Origin: Alphaproteobacteria bacterium
GTDB lineage: Bacteria > Pseudomonadota > Alphaproteobacteria > Sphingomonadales > Sphingomonadaceae
Assembly (NCBI GenBank): GCA_005883305.1
Contig: VBAC01000001.1
Coordinates: 1,922,001-1,986,000 of the forward strand
DNA: 64,000 nucleotides
Direction of reading: 5' to 3'
Shown: one piece after another, positions 8,547-16,851 of the stretch
Layout of the letters: every line of letters begins with the position of its first letter
How positions within the stretch are numbered: position 1 is the stretch's first letter
Notes under the pieces: generated by a model
Databases searched by the model: none
What the model saw: only the letters and a program-made list of their open reading frames with translations
Told to the model about the DNA's origin: nothing
Position numbers and translations under genes: made by a program

Positions 8547-8990
8547 ATGGAAAATTTCGCGTTCGAGATTGTCGAGACGGCGCGGCTCATCCGCCGCGAG
8601 GCCAACAAGCGCGCGGCCGTGCTGGGCGCGACGAAGGCGCAGTGGCGAGTGCTTGCACGGCTTCACCGCGGCGGCGGGGGAATTCGCCAGGTGGAGCTGG
8701 CCGAGGCGCTCGACGTCGAGCCGATCACGCTCTGCCGAATGATCGACCGGCTCGAGGAGGCCGGGCTGGTCGAGCGCCGGCGCGACGAGGCGGACCGGCG
8801 CGCCTGGCGAATCCACCTCACCGAAGAGGCCGCGCCGGTTCTCGCGAAGCTCGAGGCGATGGGGCTCAGCTTCAACGCCGACATCCTCGCCGGCATCACC
8901 GAGTCGGACCGGGAGGCGGCGCTGCGCGTTCTCGCCCGTATCCGCCGCAATCTCGACCAGATCGAACAGGGACTTGAAGAAGCGTCATGA
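8547..8990 (+). CDS. MarR family transcriptional regulator
   Basis: 147 residues from ATG 8547 (ATG 8535 in the same frame would be leaderless and cannot be excluded). Winged-helix MarR signature: LGATKAQWRVLARL, then the recognition helix region QVELAEALDVEPITLCRMID and the wing RLEEAGLVERRRDEADRR. It heads a three-gene operon with an HlyD-type adaptor and a DHA2 exporter, with the stop overlapping the next ATG. Probably represses the operon from the palindrome at 8516-8533 and responds to a small hydrophobic or phenolic ligand. Confidence 0.9.
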   Translation: MENFAFEIVETARLIRREANKRAAVLGATKAQWRVLARLHRGGGGIRQVELAEALDVEPITLCRMIDRLEEAGLVERRRDEADRRAWRIHLTEEAAPVLAKLEAMGLSFNADILAGITESDREAALRVLARIRRNLDQIEQGLEEAS

Positions 8991-10072
8991 GCGAAGCGGA
9001 CCCCAAGGTGCAGGCCGAAACCGCGGTCGAAGCGGCGCCCGAGGCTGAGCGCAAGAAGAGGCCGTGGAAGCTCATCCTGATGCTTTCGGTCCCGCTGATC
9101 CTGCTCGCCATTGGCGGCTATCTGTGGCTGACCTCGGGCCGCTACGTCTCGACCGACAATGCCTATGTCCAGCAGGACATGGTCTCGGTCGCCCCTGAAG
9201 TGAACGGCGTGATTCAGGAGGTCCTGGTCCACGAGAATCAGCGGGTTCGCCGCGGCCAGCTTCTTTTCCGGATCGACCCGCGGCCGTTCCGCATCGCGCT
9301 GGCCCAGGCCGAGGCGCAGATCGCCGCCGCCGAGGTGCAGGTCAACCAGCTCGAAGCGCGTTCGGCGGGGACCGGCGCCGACATCGCGGGTGCGCAGGCC
9401 AATCTGGCCTATCAGCAAACCGAATATTCGCGGATTCATGCTCTCCTGCGCCAGGGCTGGATCACCCGCAGCCGCCACGACGAGGCGCTCCACAACCTCC
9501 AGGAAGCGCGCGAGCGCCTCGCCAATGCCCGCGCCGCGGCGGCGACCGCCGGAGCCGCCCTGCGCGGCGGCGGGGATGCAAGCCAGCCGGCGGTGGAGGC
9601 GGCCCGGGTCGCCCGCGAGCAGGCCCTGCTCAACCTGTCGCGAACCGAGGTCCGGGCGCCCGCCGACGGCGTGGTCAGCCAGACCGACCGGCTGCAGGTC
9701 GGCGCGGCGGTGGTGATCGGCGTTCCGGTCGTCACCCTCGTTCGAAGCGCCACGACCTATGTCGAGGCCAACTACAAGGAAACCGACCTCGCCAACATGT
9801 ATGTCGGCCAGCCCGCCGAGATCGAGGTCGACGCATATCCGGGGCTGGACGTCAGGGGCCGCGTCGCCAGCATCGGGGCGGGCACGGGATCGCAATTCTC
9901 GGTCCTTCCGGCGCAGAATGCGAGCGGCAACTGGGTCAAGGTGCGCCAGCGCGTGCCGGTCCGGATCGCCATCGACCGCGATCCCGGCCGGCCGATGATC
10001 GCCGGCCTTTCGACCAGCGTCACCGTCGACACCGGCGAGCGGCCGCGCCAGCAGCAAGCCTCGCGGCGCTAG
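8987..10072 (+). CDS. emrA: HlyD/EmrA-type efflux periplasmic adaptor
   Basis: 361 residues. One N-terminal membrane helix (about 29-49), then YVSTDNAYVQQDMVSVAPEVNG, the biotinyl-lipoyl half-motif and coiled-coil hairpin (about 95-220), and the returning RAPADGVVSQTDRLQVGA half, the classical EmrA arrangement. It bridges the inner-membrane transporter to an outer-membrane channel. Overlaps marR by 4 nt and precedes emrB by 4 nt. No TolC partner is encoded here. Confidence 0.9.
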   Translation: MSEADPKVQAETAVEAAPEAERKKRPWKLILMLSVPLILLAIGGYLWLTSGRYVSTDNAYVQQDMVSVAPEVNGVIQEVLVHENQRVRRGQLLFRIDPRPFRIALAQAEAQIAAAEVQVNQLEARSAGTGADIAGAQANLAYQQTEYSRIHALLRQGWITRSRHDEALHNLQEARERLANARAAAATAGAALRGGGDASQPAVEAARVAREQALLNLSRTEVRAPADGVVSQTDRLQVGAAVVIGVPVVTLVRSATTYVEANYKETDLANMYVGQPAEIEVDAYPGLDVRGRVASIGAGTGSQFSVLPAQNASGNWVKVRQRVPVRIAIDRDPGRPMIAGLSTSVTVDTGERPRQQQASRR

Positions 10073-10076
10073 GGCC

Positions 10077-11618
10077 GTGGCCTCCGCCCCCGCAGCGGCG
10101 CAGCATTACCAGCTGAGCCCGGGCCGGCACGCGATGGTCACCGCCGGGGTGATCCTCGGAATGCTGATGCAGGTCCTCGACACGACCATCGCCAACGTCG
10201 CCTTGCCGCACATGACGGCGAGCCTCGGCGCGACGCGCGAGACGATCAACTGGGTGCTGACCTCCTATATCGTCGCTTCCGCCATCGCCATTCCGATCAC
10301 CGGCTGGCTCGCCGACAGGATCGGGCGCAAGCCGTTGTTCGTCTGGTCGGTAATCGTCTTCACCGGCGCGTCCTTGCTGTGCGCCGTCGCCCAGAACCTG
10401 ACCGAGATGGTGCTGTTCCGGGCCGTCCAGGGAGTCGCCGGGGCGTTCATCGTCCCGCTCGCCCAAGCCACGTTGTTCGACATCAATCCGCGCGAGAAGC
10501 ACGGAACGGCGATGGCGATCTTCGGCGCCGGAGTGATGATCGGCCCCATCGCGGGGCCGGTCCTCGGCGGCTGGCTGACCGACAGCTTCGATTGGCGCTG
10601 GGTGTTCCTGATCAACCTTCCGATCGGCGCGCTGGCGGCGCTGCTCATGGCGCGATGCATGCCCGCCATCCCCAGGGCGCGGCGGCGCTTCGACATGTTC
10701 GGCTTCGCGATGCTCGCGCTCGCGCTGGCCGGCCTTCAGCTGATGCTCGATCGCGGCGAGCAGGCGGACTGGTTCGCGAGCTGGGAGATCAGGATCGAGT
10801 TCGCCGTGGCGGTCGCCGGGATCTGGATGTTCGCAGTCCACATGGCGACCGCGCGCTACCCGCTGTTCGATCGGAAGATGTTCGCCGACAGCAATTTCAC
10901 GACCGGCCTTCTGTTCATGGCGATCATGGGGCTGATGCTGTTCGCGGGCCTCGCCCTGCTGCCGCCCTTGCTCCAGACCCTGCTCGGCTATTCGGTGCTC
11001 CAATCGGGTTTCCTGACGGCGCCGCGCGGGGTCGGCACGCTCGTTTCGATGGTCGTCGTCGGCCGTCTCGTGGGCAAGGTCGACGCCCGCCTGCTGGTGC
11101 TGACCGGGATCCTCGTCATGTCTTTGTCGCTGTGGCTGATGTCGGGCTTCAGCCTGCAGATGGATTCGCGCCCGGTGATCGTCAGCGGCGCGGTTCAGGG
11201 CCTGGCCCTCGGCCTCATCTTCGTGCCTTTGAACACGGTCGCCTTCGGCACGCTCGCCGCGAAATACCGGACCACGGCCGCCGCTTTGTTCAACCTCTCG
11301 CGCAGCATCGGCGGCTCTATCGGAATCTCGATCATGACTCTGCTGCTCGCCCGCAACGTCCAGGTGAGCCATTCGGACCTCGCGTCCCACATCACCCGCT
11401 ATTCGATTCCGCCGGTGCCGCCGGCCATCACCGAGGGCGCCCCCGCGGCGACCCAGACGGTGCTCGCCATGCTCGACATGGAGATCAACCGGCAGGCGCT
11501 GATGATCGCCTATATCGACGATTTCAAGGCGATGATGATCATCTCGCTCCTCGCCACGCCGCTGCTTTTGCTGCTGAAGAAGAGCCGCGGCGCGGCCCCG
11601 CCGCCGGTCGCGGATTGA
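10077..11618 (+). CDS. emrB: MFS multidrug exporter, DHA2 family (EmrB type)
   Basis: 513 residues from GTG 10077, with 14 predicted helices. Motif A-like GWLADRIGRKPLF after helix 2, the DTTIANVALPHM stretch in helix 1 typical of DHA2 drug/proton antiporters, and GPVLGGWLTDSFDWRWVF in helix 5 (motif C). With EmrA it would form a tripartite pump for hydrophobic toxicants. Last gene of the MarR operon. Confidence 0.9.
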   Translation: MASAPAAAQHYQLSPGRHAMVTAGVILGMLMQVLDTTIANVALPHMTASLGATRETINWVLTSYIVASAIAIPITGWLADRIGRKPLFVWSVIVFTGASLLCAVAQNLTEMVLFRAVQGVAGAFIVPLAQATLFDINPREKHGTAMAIFGAGVMIGPIAGPVLGGWLTDSFDWRWVFLINLPIGALAALLMARCMPAIPRARRRFDMFGFAMLALALAGLQLMLDRGEQADWFASWEIRIEFAVAVAGIWMFAVHMATARYPLFDRKMFADSNFTTGLLFMAIMGLMLFAGLALLPPLLQTLLGYSVLQSGFLTAPRGVGTLVSMVVVGRLVGKVDARLLVLTGILVMSLSLWLMSGFSLQMDSRPVIVSGAVQGLALGLIFVPLNTVAFGTLAAKYRTTAAALFNLSRSIGGSIGISIMTLLLARNVQVSHSDLASHITRYSIPPVPPAITEGAPAATQTVLAMLDMEINRQALMIAYIDDFKAMMIISLLATPLLLLLKKSRGAAPPPVAD

Positions 11619-11641
11619 CATTGGTGCTACTGTTGCTACTG

Positions 11642-11656
11642 TTGCTACATTAGCAA
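11642..11656. promoter_or_regulatory. toxin-antitoxin autoregulatory palindrome
   Basis: TTGCTA-CAT-TAGCAA, a perfect 6-bp inverted repeat with a 3-bp centre, ending 12 bp before the antitoxin start. Immediately upstream (11624-11647) TGCTAC is repeated three times at 9-bp spacing, so the half-site occurs in tandem as well as inverted. This is the expected control region for Phd-type antitoxin binding with cooperative occupancy. Confidence 0.65.
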
Positions 11657-11668
11657 ATGGAGCGCACC

Positions 11669-11917
11669 ATGGGCGTCCTTTCGGTCCGCGAGCTCAACGC
11701 CAACATTTCGAAGGCCCTCGCGCGCGTCGAAGCCGGCGAGGTGCTGGACATCAGCCGCAACGGCAAGGTCATCGCCGAGCTGCGCCCCAAGCGGCCGGTG
11801 CGCGATGCGGCTTGGCAAAAGGCCTATGACGAGAGCGTGGCGTTCATGCGCAAGGGCCTGCCGCTCGGCATCGGCAAGGTGACGGCCGAGGACAAATATG
11901 GCGATCTGGCCGGGTGA
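11669..11917 (+). CDS. type II antitoxin, Phd/YefM family
   Basis: 82 residues from ATG 11669, which has GGAG at 6 nt; ATG 11657 abuts the operator and has no ribosome site. The N-terminal VRELNANISKALARVEAGEVLDISRNG segment, with the strand ending KVIAELRP, is the Phd/YefM DNA-binding fold. The C-terminal half is the part that wraps the toxin. Its stop overlaps the toxin GTG. Confidence 0.85.
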   Translation: MGVLSVRELNANISKALARVEAGEVLDISRNGKVIAELRPKRPVRDAAWQKAYDESVAFMRKGLPLGIGKVTAEDKYGDLAG

Positions 11918-12366
11918 GGTTCACGCTCGATTCGAACATCCTCATCTATGCGATCGACGTTGCCACCTCTCAAAAGCACGCGACCGCGCTCGATCTCATG
12001 GAGCGCGCCCCTTATGCTGACGCCGTCTTAGCCGTTCAGGCGCTCGCGGAATTCTTGACTGTAATCGGGAGAAAATATCCGGCGCATTCCGATGCCGCGC
12101 GCGCTCAAGGCGATCGCTGGGCCCAGTCCATGCCCTCCGTCCCGACGGAGTGGAGCCATGTTTCTGCGGCGGCAACGTTTGCCGCCCGGTATCGCCTTCA
12201 ATTCTGGGACAGCTTGATTTGGCAAGTCGCCGAGTCCGCCGGCGCGGAAGTCTTCGTTTCCGAGGATCTCCAGGACGGCCTGACAATCGACGGCATGACG
12301 GTGATCAACCCGTTCAACCCGGCCAATGCGGAAAAGCTTGCGCGCCTGCTGGAGCCGCAGCCCTAA
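11914..12366 (+). CDS. PIN-domain ribonuclease toxin (VapC family)
   Basis: 150 residues from GTG 11914, overlapping the antitoxin stop by 4 nt. The acidic PIN active site is visible: D6 in FTLDSNILIYAID, a conserved Glu in ALAEFLTV, Asp in FWDSLIW and Asp in SEDLQDG. VapC toxins cut tRNA or rRNA when freed from the antitoxin. Lower GC and less biased codons than the neighbouring pump genes suggest horizontal arrival as a module. Confidence 0.88.
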   Translation: MRFTLDSNILIYAIDVATSQKHATALDLMERAPYADAVLAVQALAEFLTVIGRKYPAHSDAARAQGDRWAQSMPSVPTEWSHVSAAATFAARYRLQFWDSLIWQVAESAGAEVFVSEDLQDGLTIDGMTVINPFNPANAEKLARLLEPQP

Positions 12367-12373
12367 GCGGCCG

Positions 12374-13594
12374 TCAATCGAACCTGGCGATCCATTGCTC
12401 GACTACCGGCGCGATCCGCGTGCGCCATTTGGAGCCGTTGAAGATGCCGTAATGTCCGACGCCCTTGGCCATGTGATAATGCTTCATCGGTGCCGGGAGG
12501 GCGCTCGCCAGGGTCAGCGCGGCCTTGGTCTGGCCGATGCCCGAAATGTCGTCGCGCTCGCCCTCGATCGCAAGCAAAGCGACATCCTCGATCGCCGACG
12601 GATCGACCCGGCGGCCGCGGTGCATCATCTGCCCCTTGGGCAGCAAATGCCGCTGGAAGACGGTGTCGACGGTCTGAAGATAGAATTCCGCGGTCATGTC
12701 GCAGACCGATCGATATTCGTCATAGAAATCCTTGCTGTTCTCGGCGCTCTCCCCGTCGCCCTGGACGAGGTGCTTGAACATCTCCCAATGGCTGGTGAGG
12801 TGCTCGCCGAGGTTCATCGCCATGAAGCCGGCGAGCTGGAGGAAGCCGGGGTAAACCTTCCGCCCAGCGCCCGGATAGAGATAGGGCACGGTGGCGACGA
12901 CATTGTGCTCGAACCAGGCGAACGGGCGCTGGGTGGCGAGCGTGTTGACCGCCGTCGGCGCCTTGCGGGTATCGATCGGCCCACCCATCAATGTCAGCGT
13001 CTTCGGCCGGCAGGGGTGCTTGTCCGCGCTCATCAGCGCCGCGGCGGCATAAGCGGGCACCGAGGGCTGGCAGACCGCGAGCATGTGGGCGCCGGGGCCG
13101 ATATGCTCGAGGAAGGCGATCAGATAGTCGACATAATCGTCGAGATCGAAGCCGCCGTCGGAAAGCGGGACGAGCTTCGCGTCGCGCCAGTCGGTGATGT
13201 AGACGTCGTGGCCGGGAACCATTCGCTCGACCGTGCCGCGAAGCAAGGTGGCGTAGTGGCCCGACATCGGGGCGACGATCAGCAGCTTCGGTCCGCCCTT
13301 GACGCCGACGCGGCGGAAGTGCTTGAGTTGGCCGAACGGCTTGCGCAGCGCGATTTCCTCGCGCACGGCGACCCTCTTCCCCTCGACGACCGTGCTTTCG
13401 ATTCCGAAATCGGGCTTGCCGCGCGGCGCCGAGGCATGAGCGAAGACGTCGAGCGCGGAGGCGACGATCGGGCCCATTTGCGAATAAGCGAAGGGATTGA
13501 CGGGGTTGGTCATCCAGCCGGCGCCGATATTGGCAAGGGTGCTGGCACCGGCGAGCAGCGAGCGCTGCATTTCATACGCGTCGTAAAGCATCAA
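12374..13594 (-). CDS. phaZ: intracellular polyhydroxyalkanoate depolymerase
   Basis: 406 residues (ATG 13594 or 13591). Opens MLYDAYEMQRSLLAGAS, typical of PhaZ of PHA-accumulating proteobacteria. The nucleophile is Cys rather than Ser, C175 in MLAVCQPSVPAY, as in the Ralstonia intracellular enzyme; the acid lies in GERDDISG and the His in GVGHYGIFNGS. It releases hydroxyacids from stored polyester granules. Ends 7 nt from the PIN toxin gene, convergent. The polymer synthase is not in the window. Confidence 0.92.
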   Translation of the reverse strand: MMLYDAYEMQRSLLAGASTLANIGAGWMTNPVNPFAYSQMGPIVASALDVFAHASAPRGKPDFGIESTVVEGKRVAVREEIALRKPFGQLKHFRRVGVKGGPKLLIVAPMSGHYATLLRGTVERMVPGHDVYITDWRDAKLVPLSDGGFDLDDYVDYLIAFLEHIGPGAHMLAVCQPSVPAYAAAALMSADKHPCRPKTLTLMGGPIDTRKAPTAVNTLATQRPFAWFEHNVVATVPYLYPGAGRKVYPGFLQLAGFMAMNLGEHLTSHWEMFKHLVQGDGESAENSKDFYDEYRSVCDMTAEFYLQTVDTVFQRHLLPKGQMMHRGRRVDPSAIEDVALLAIEGERDDISGIGQTKAALTLASALPAPMKHYHMAKGVGHYGIFNGSKWRTRIAPVVEQWIARFD

Positions 13595-13655
13595 ATCTCC
13601 GCCCCCGTTGTGGAGAGCATCTTAGCGCGCCCGCGACTCGGGTCCACAGGAATAA

Positions 13656-13669
13656 ACCGACCGGTCGGT
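13656..13669. promoter_or_regulatory. 14-bp palindrome, possible TetR-type operator
   Basis: ACCGACCGGTCGGT is a perfect palindrome in the 123-bp region between the divergent phaZ and ABC exporter genes. Its CCGACCGGTCGG core resembles operators of TetR-family repressors. No regulator gene is adjacent, so the binding protein would be encoded elsewhere. Confidence 0.45.
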
Positions 13670-13717
13670 CAAAGGCTCCGCATTGAGCAGGTGGGGGTGC
13701 GCTGCTACGCGATCGAC

Positions 13718-15490
13718 ATGGCCCGCGTTCGCGAAGATCTTCCCAAGGGAAAAATCGGCAGTCTGCTGCTGATCTGGGGCTACGCGCTCCGCTACAAATG
13801 GACGATCGCCGCAGCCGCCGCCTCCCTCCTGCTGGCGGCCGGAGCCACGCTTGCCATCCCCGACGGCTTCCGGCGGGTGATCGACCAGGGCTTCGTTGCC
13901 CAGGGCGGCGATATCAACCGGCAGTTCAACTATCTCCTTGGAATGGTCGCCCTTCTCGCCGTCGCCACCGCCTCTCGTTTCTACTTCGTCTCGATGCTCG
14001 GAGAGAAGGTGATCGCCGACATCCGAATCGCGGTGCACGAGAATCTGCTTCGGCTCGAGCCGCGCTTCTTCGAAGAGAATCGACCGTCGGAAATCGCTTC
14101 GCGCGTGACATCCGACACCGCGGTGGTCGAGATCGTCGTCGGCACCACCGTTTCCGTGGCGCTGCGCAACATCGTACTGGGCGTGGGCGGTGTCATCTAT
14201 CTGTTCACCCTCGCGCCTGCGCTCACCGCCAAGCTGCTCGTCTTCATCCCGCCGATCATGATTCCGATCGTCGTCCTCGGCCGGCGGGTGCGGACCATCT
14301 CGCGCAGCAGCCAGGACCGGATCGCCGACCTCGGCTCGATCGTCGCCGAGACGCTCGGGGCGATGAAGATCGTCCAGGGCTTCGGCCAGGAGGCGCGCGA
14401 AAGCAGCCGCTTCCGCGAGGCGGTCCGCCGCACCTTCCTCACCGCGCGCCGGCGCGTCTCGATCCGGGCGATCATGACCGCGATCGTCATCTCTCTGCTG
14501 TTCGGATCGATCACCCTGCTGGTACGGCAGGCGGCTCTCGACGTCGCCCACGGCGTGGTCAGCGGCGGAACCGTTGTCGCCTTCGTCGTCACCGGGGCGA
14601 TCGTCGCCGGCGCGTTCGGGGCGTTGACCGAAGTTTATGGCGACCTGTTGCGCGGCGCCGGGGCGACCGGGCGGATCGCCGAACTGATGGGGCAGGTTCC
14701 CGAGATCAGGGCGCCGGCAAACCCGAAGCCGTTGCCTTCCCCGGCACAGGGACTGATCGCCTTCGACGCAGTCACCTTCCGCTATCCGACCCGGCGCGAC
14801 GTCAGCGCGCTACACGCGTTCAGCCTCTCGGTGCGGCGGGGGGAGCGCCTCGCGCTGGTCGGCCCGTCGGGCGCGGGGAAGACCACGATCTTTCAGCTCG
14901 CCCAGCGCTTCTACGATCCGGACGAGGGTTCCGTGACGATGGACGGAGTCGAGCTTCGCGACGCCGATCCGGCCGAGATCCGCGCCCGGATCGCCGTCGT
15001 GCCGCAGGAAACGATCATCTTCGCCGCCTCGGCGCGCGACAATTTGCGCTACGGCCGATGGGAGGCGAGCGACGACGAGCTTTGGGCGACGGCCGAGGCG
15101 GCGAACGCCGCCGAATTCCTGCGCCGTCTTCCGGAGGGGCTCGACACCTATCTCGGGGAGGGCGGCGCCCGCCTTTCGGGCGGCCAGCGTCAGCGCATCG
15201 CCATCGCCCGAGCGCTGCTCAGGGACGCGCCGCTGCTGTTGCTCGACGAGGCGACCTCGGCGCTCGACGCCGAATCCGAGCGGCTCGTCCAGGGCTCGCT
15301 CGAGCGGCTCGTCGAGGGCCGCACCACGATCGTCATCGCCCACCGGCTCGCGACCGTGCGCGCCGCCGACCGGATCATCGTCATGGACCATGGCCGAATC
15401 GTTGGCGAGGGCACGCACGACACGCTGAGCGCCGAGGGCGGCCTCTACGCCCGCCTCGCCCGGCTCCAGTTCGAAGGGATCGCGGCTTAG
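13718..15490 (+). CDS. ABC exporter, fused membrane and ATPase domains (MsbA/ABCB type)
   Basis: 590 residues from ATG 13718. Six helices in residues 20-310 with the coupling region ENLLRLEPRFFEENRPSEI, then an ATPase domain: Walker A GPSGAGKTT, Q-loop VVPQETIIF, signature LSGGQRQRIA, Walker B LLLLDEATSALD and H-loop IVIAHRL. Homodimeric half-transporter; lipid A, peptide or lipid-like substrates are typical of the group but the substrate cannot be read here. A longer upstream frame is open but lies antisense to phaZ and is not coding. Confidence 0.9.
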   Translation: MARVREDLPKGKIGSLLLIWGYALRYKWTIAAAAASLLLAAGATLAIPDGFRRVIDQGFVAQGGDINRQFNYLLGMVALLAVATASRFYFVSMLGEKVIADIRIAVHENLLRLEPRFFEENRPSEIASRVTSDTAVVEIVVGTTVSVALRNIVLGVGGVIYLFTLAPALTAKLLVFIPPIMIPIVVLGRRVRTISRSSQDRIADLGSIVAETLGAMKIVQGFGQEARESSRFREAVRRTFLTARRRVSIRAIMTAIVISLLFGSITLLVRQAALDVAHGVVSGGTVVAFVVTGAIVAGAFGALTEVYGDLLRGAGATGRIAELMGQVPEIRAPANPKPLPSPAQGLIAFDAVTFRYPTRRDVSALHAFSLSVRRGERLALVGPSGAGKTTIFQLAQRFYDPDEGSVTMDGVELRDADPAEIRARIAVVPQETIIFAASARDNLRYGRWEASDDELWATAEAANAAEFLRRLPEGLDTYLGEGGARLSGGQRQRIAIARALLRDAPLLLLDEATSALDAESERLVQGSLERLVEGRTTIVIAHRLATVRAADRIIVMDHGRIVGEGTHDTLSAEGGLYARLARLQFEGIAA

Positions 15491-15574
15491 GGTCCGCACT
15501 CAATTAAGAAGGTCGTCAGAAGGTCCGGCGCCGCCGCCACTCGATTCGGCTAGGTCGTTTTTCGTTTGATGACA

Positions 15575-15692
15575 GAGTCATCCCGGCGAAAGCCGGGACC
15601 CATGAACACGGCCTTCGAGGTGGAGCGAGATCGCCGCCGCCAACCCTCGACCGCTTCGGTTCATGGGCCCCGGCTTTCGCCGAGGTGACTCC
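15575..15692. repeat. dispersed hairpin repeat, family A
   Basis: Left arm GAGTCATCCCGGCGAAAGCC onward (15575-15608) and right arm from GTTCATGGGCCCCGG (15659-15692). It occupies much of the 327-bp gene-free stretch between the ABC exporter and exbD. Apart from this repeat and the terminator at 15767-15794 I see nothing else in that stretch. Confidence 0.85.
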
Positions 15693-15766
15693 CTGGACTG
15701 GCGCCCCTTGGCTTCCTGCGGCCAGCCCCAGGTCGGAAGCCGCGCGCGACGATGCGAACCGGATAG

Positions 15767-15794
15767 GAAAAGGGCGGCCCCGAAGGACCGCCCT
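15767..15794 (-). terminator. rho-independent terminator of the tonB-exbBDD operon
   Basis: Read on the minus strand: AGGGCGG, a small T/C/G loop with GGTCC/GGGCC pairing, CCGCCCT, then a short T run. It lies 24-51 bp past the last exbD stop and points in the right direction for that operon. Confidence 0.75.
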
Positions 15795-15817
15795 GATCTC
15801 TTGCCGACAGCACCCGT

Positions 15818-16246
15818 CTAGAAGTTGCCGTACGCCTCGTTACCGACGAAGCCCATCGCCGTGACCTGCGCGCGCTTGGTGACCGCGAGCACCTCGTCGA
15901 CCAGCTCGTAGCGCGCCTGAGGGTCGGGCTGCAAATGCAGCTCCGGGGTCGGATTCATCGTCGTCGTCAGATCGAGATACTGGCGCAGAGTGACGAGATC
16001 GACCGGCGAGCCGTTCCACAGGACGGCGCCCTGCGGGGTAATCACGATCTTGTTCTTGACCGGATCGACCGGAGGCGGCGTACGGTTCTGCTGGTCCTGC
16101 GGAAGGTCCAGCTTCACCGCGTGCGACTGTACCGGGATGGTCATGATGATCATGATCAGCAGCACCAGCATGACGTCGATCAACGGCGTCGTGTTGATCT
16201 CCATCATCGGTTCGGACGATTCGGGATTGAGAACGCTTGCGCTCAT
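15818..16246 (-). CDS. exbD: biopolymer transporter ExbD (second copy)
   Basis: 142 residues. One N-terminal membrane helix (INTTPLIDVMLVLLIMIIMT) carrying the essential Asp, then a periplasmic domain. It is the second of two ExbD-like proteins in tandem, 26 bp after the first; the two are only moderately similar outside the helix. Together with ExbB they form the proton channel that energises TonB. Two ExbD copies suggest a mixed ExbD dimer or different TonB systems. Confidence 0.9.
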   Translation of the reverse strand: MSASVLNPESSEPMMEINTTPLIDVMLVLLIMIIMTIPVQSHAVKLDLPQDQQNRTPPPVDPVKNKIVITPQGAVLWNGSPVDLVTLRQYLDLTTTMNPTPELHLQPDPQARYELVDEVLAVTKRAQVTAMGFVGNEAYGNF

Positions 16247-16272
16247 CTGGGTTTACTCCTGTCTCGTCCCAA

Positions 16273-16758
16273 TCAGAAGCGGGTGCCGCCGTGCGGCTCC
16301 GGCTCGGAAATGAAGCCAATCCGGGCGAAACCGGCGCGCTGCATGGTGAAGATGGCACCCCCGACACAGCGGTAGGGCGTGTCGATGTCGGCGCGGATAT
16401 GCGCCTCGGGCATATTGTCCTCGTTAAGGTTCTGAACGCCGCCGACGTTGCGGATCTGCTCCTCCAGCGTGGAGACGGCACGGTCCAGCAATTGCTGGGA
16501 GTTCATCCGCGTCAGATCCCAATAGACCTCGCACGTGCCGCCCGGACCGGCCTTGACCGTCAGGTTGACGTTCTCCGGCTTGGTGATCGTCGGCTCGTAT
16601 TCGACCTTCGGGAGACGCACCGGCACCGACTGCAGCACGACGGGCACGGTGATCAGGAAGATGATGAGCATCACCAGCATGACGTCCACGAGGGGCGTCG
16701 TGTTGATGTCGGACATCGGGGAGTCTGAGTCTCCGGATTCGCCGACCTGCATTGCCAT
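16273..16758 (-). CDS. exbD: biopolymer transporter ExbD (first copy)
   Basis: 161 residues. The membrane helix SDINTTPLVDVMLVMLIIFL contains the conserved proton-carrying Asp. The periplasmic part is longer than in the second copy and has two cysteines (GTCEVYW and YRCVGG) that could form a disulfide. Follows exbB by about 93 bp containing a stem-loop. Confidence 0.9.
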   Translation of the reverse strand: MAMQVGESGDSDSPMSDINTTPLVDVMLVMLIIFLITVPVVLQSVPVRLPKVEYEPTITKPENVNLTVKAGPGGTCEVYWDLTRMNSQQLLDRAVSTLEEQIRNVGGVQNLNEDNMPEAHIRADIDTPYRCVGGAIFTMQRAGFARIGFISEPEPHGGTRF

Positions 16759-16815
16759 GTTCGTAGCTTCCTATTCTGGTTCGGCGCCGTCTTTGCGGGC
16801 GGCCCCGGGAAGGGC

Positions 16816-16843
16816 GCGGCGGGACGACGAACCGTCCCGCCGC
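16816..16843 (-). promoter_or_regulatory. stem-loop between exbB and exbD
   Basis: Perfect 11-bp arms GCGGCGGGACG and CGTCCCGCCGC around a 6-nt loop. There is no U-run after it, so it is not a complete terminator. In this position it could stabilise the exbB end of the mRNA or partly attenuate exbD, matching the excess of ExbB over ExbD needed in the complex. Confidence 0.55.
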
Positions 16844-16851
16844 TTGCTTCC

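Noticed and set aside
12326-13717. Long plus-strand open frame in front of the ABC exporter
   Set aside because: It is antisense to phaZ, whose protein is clearly recognisable; the exporter's own start at 13718 fits the family.
15491-15817. Possible tRNA or small gene in the 327-bp gap
   Set aside because: No cloverleaf or open frame with a ribosome site; only the hairpin repeat and the terminator are visible.
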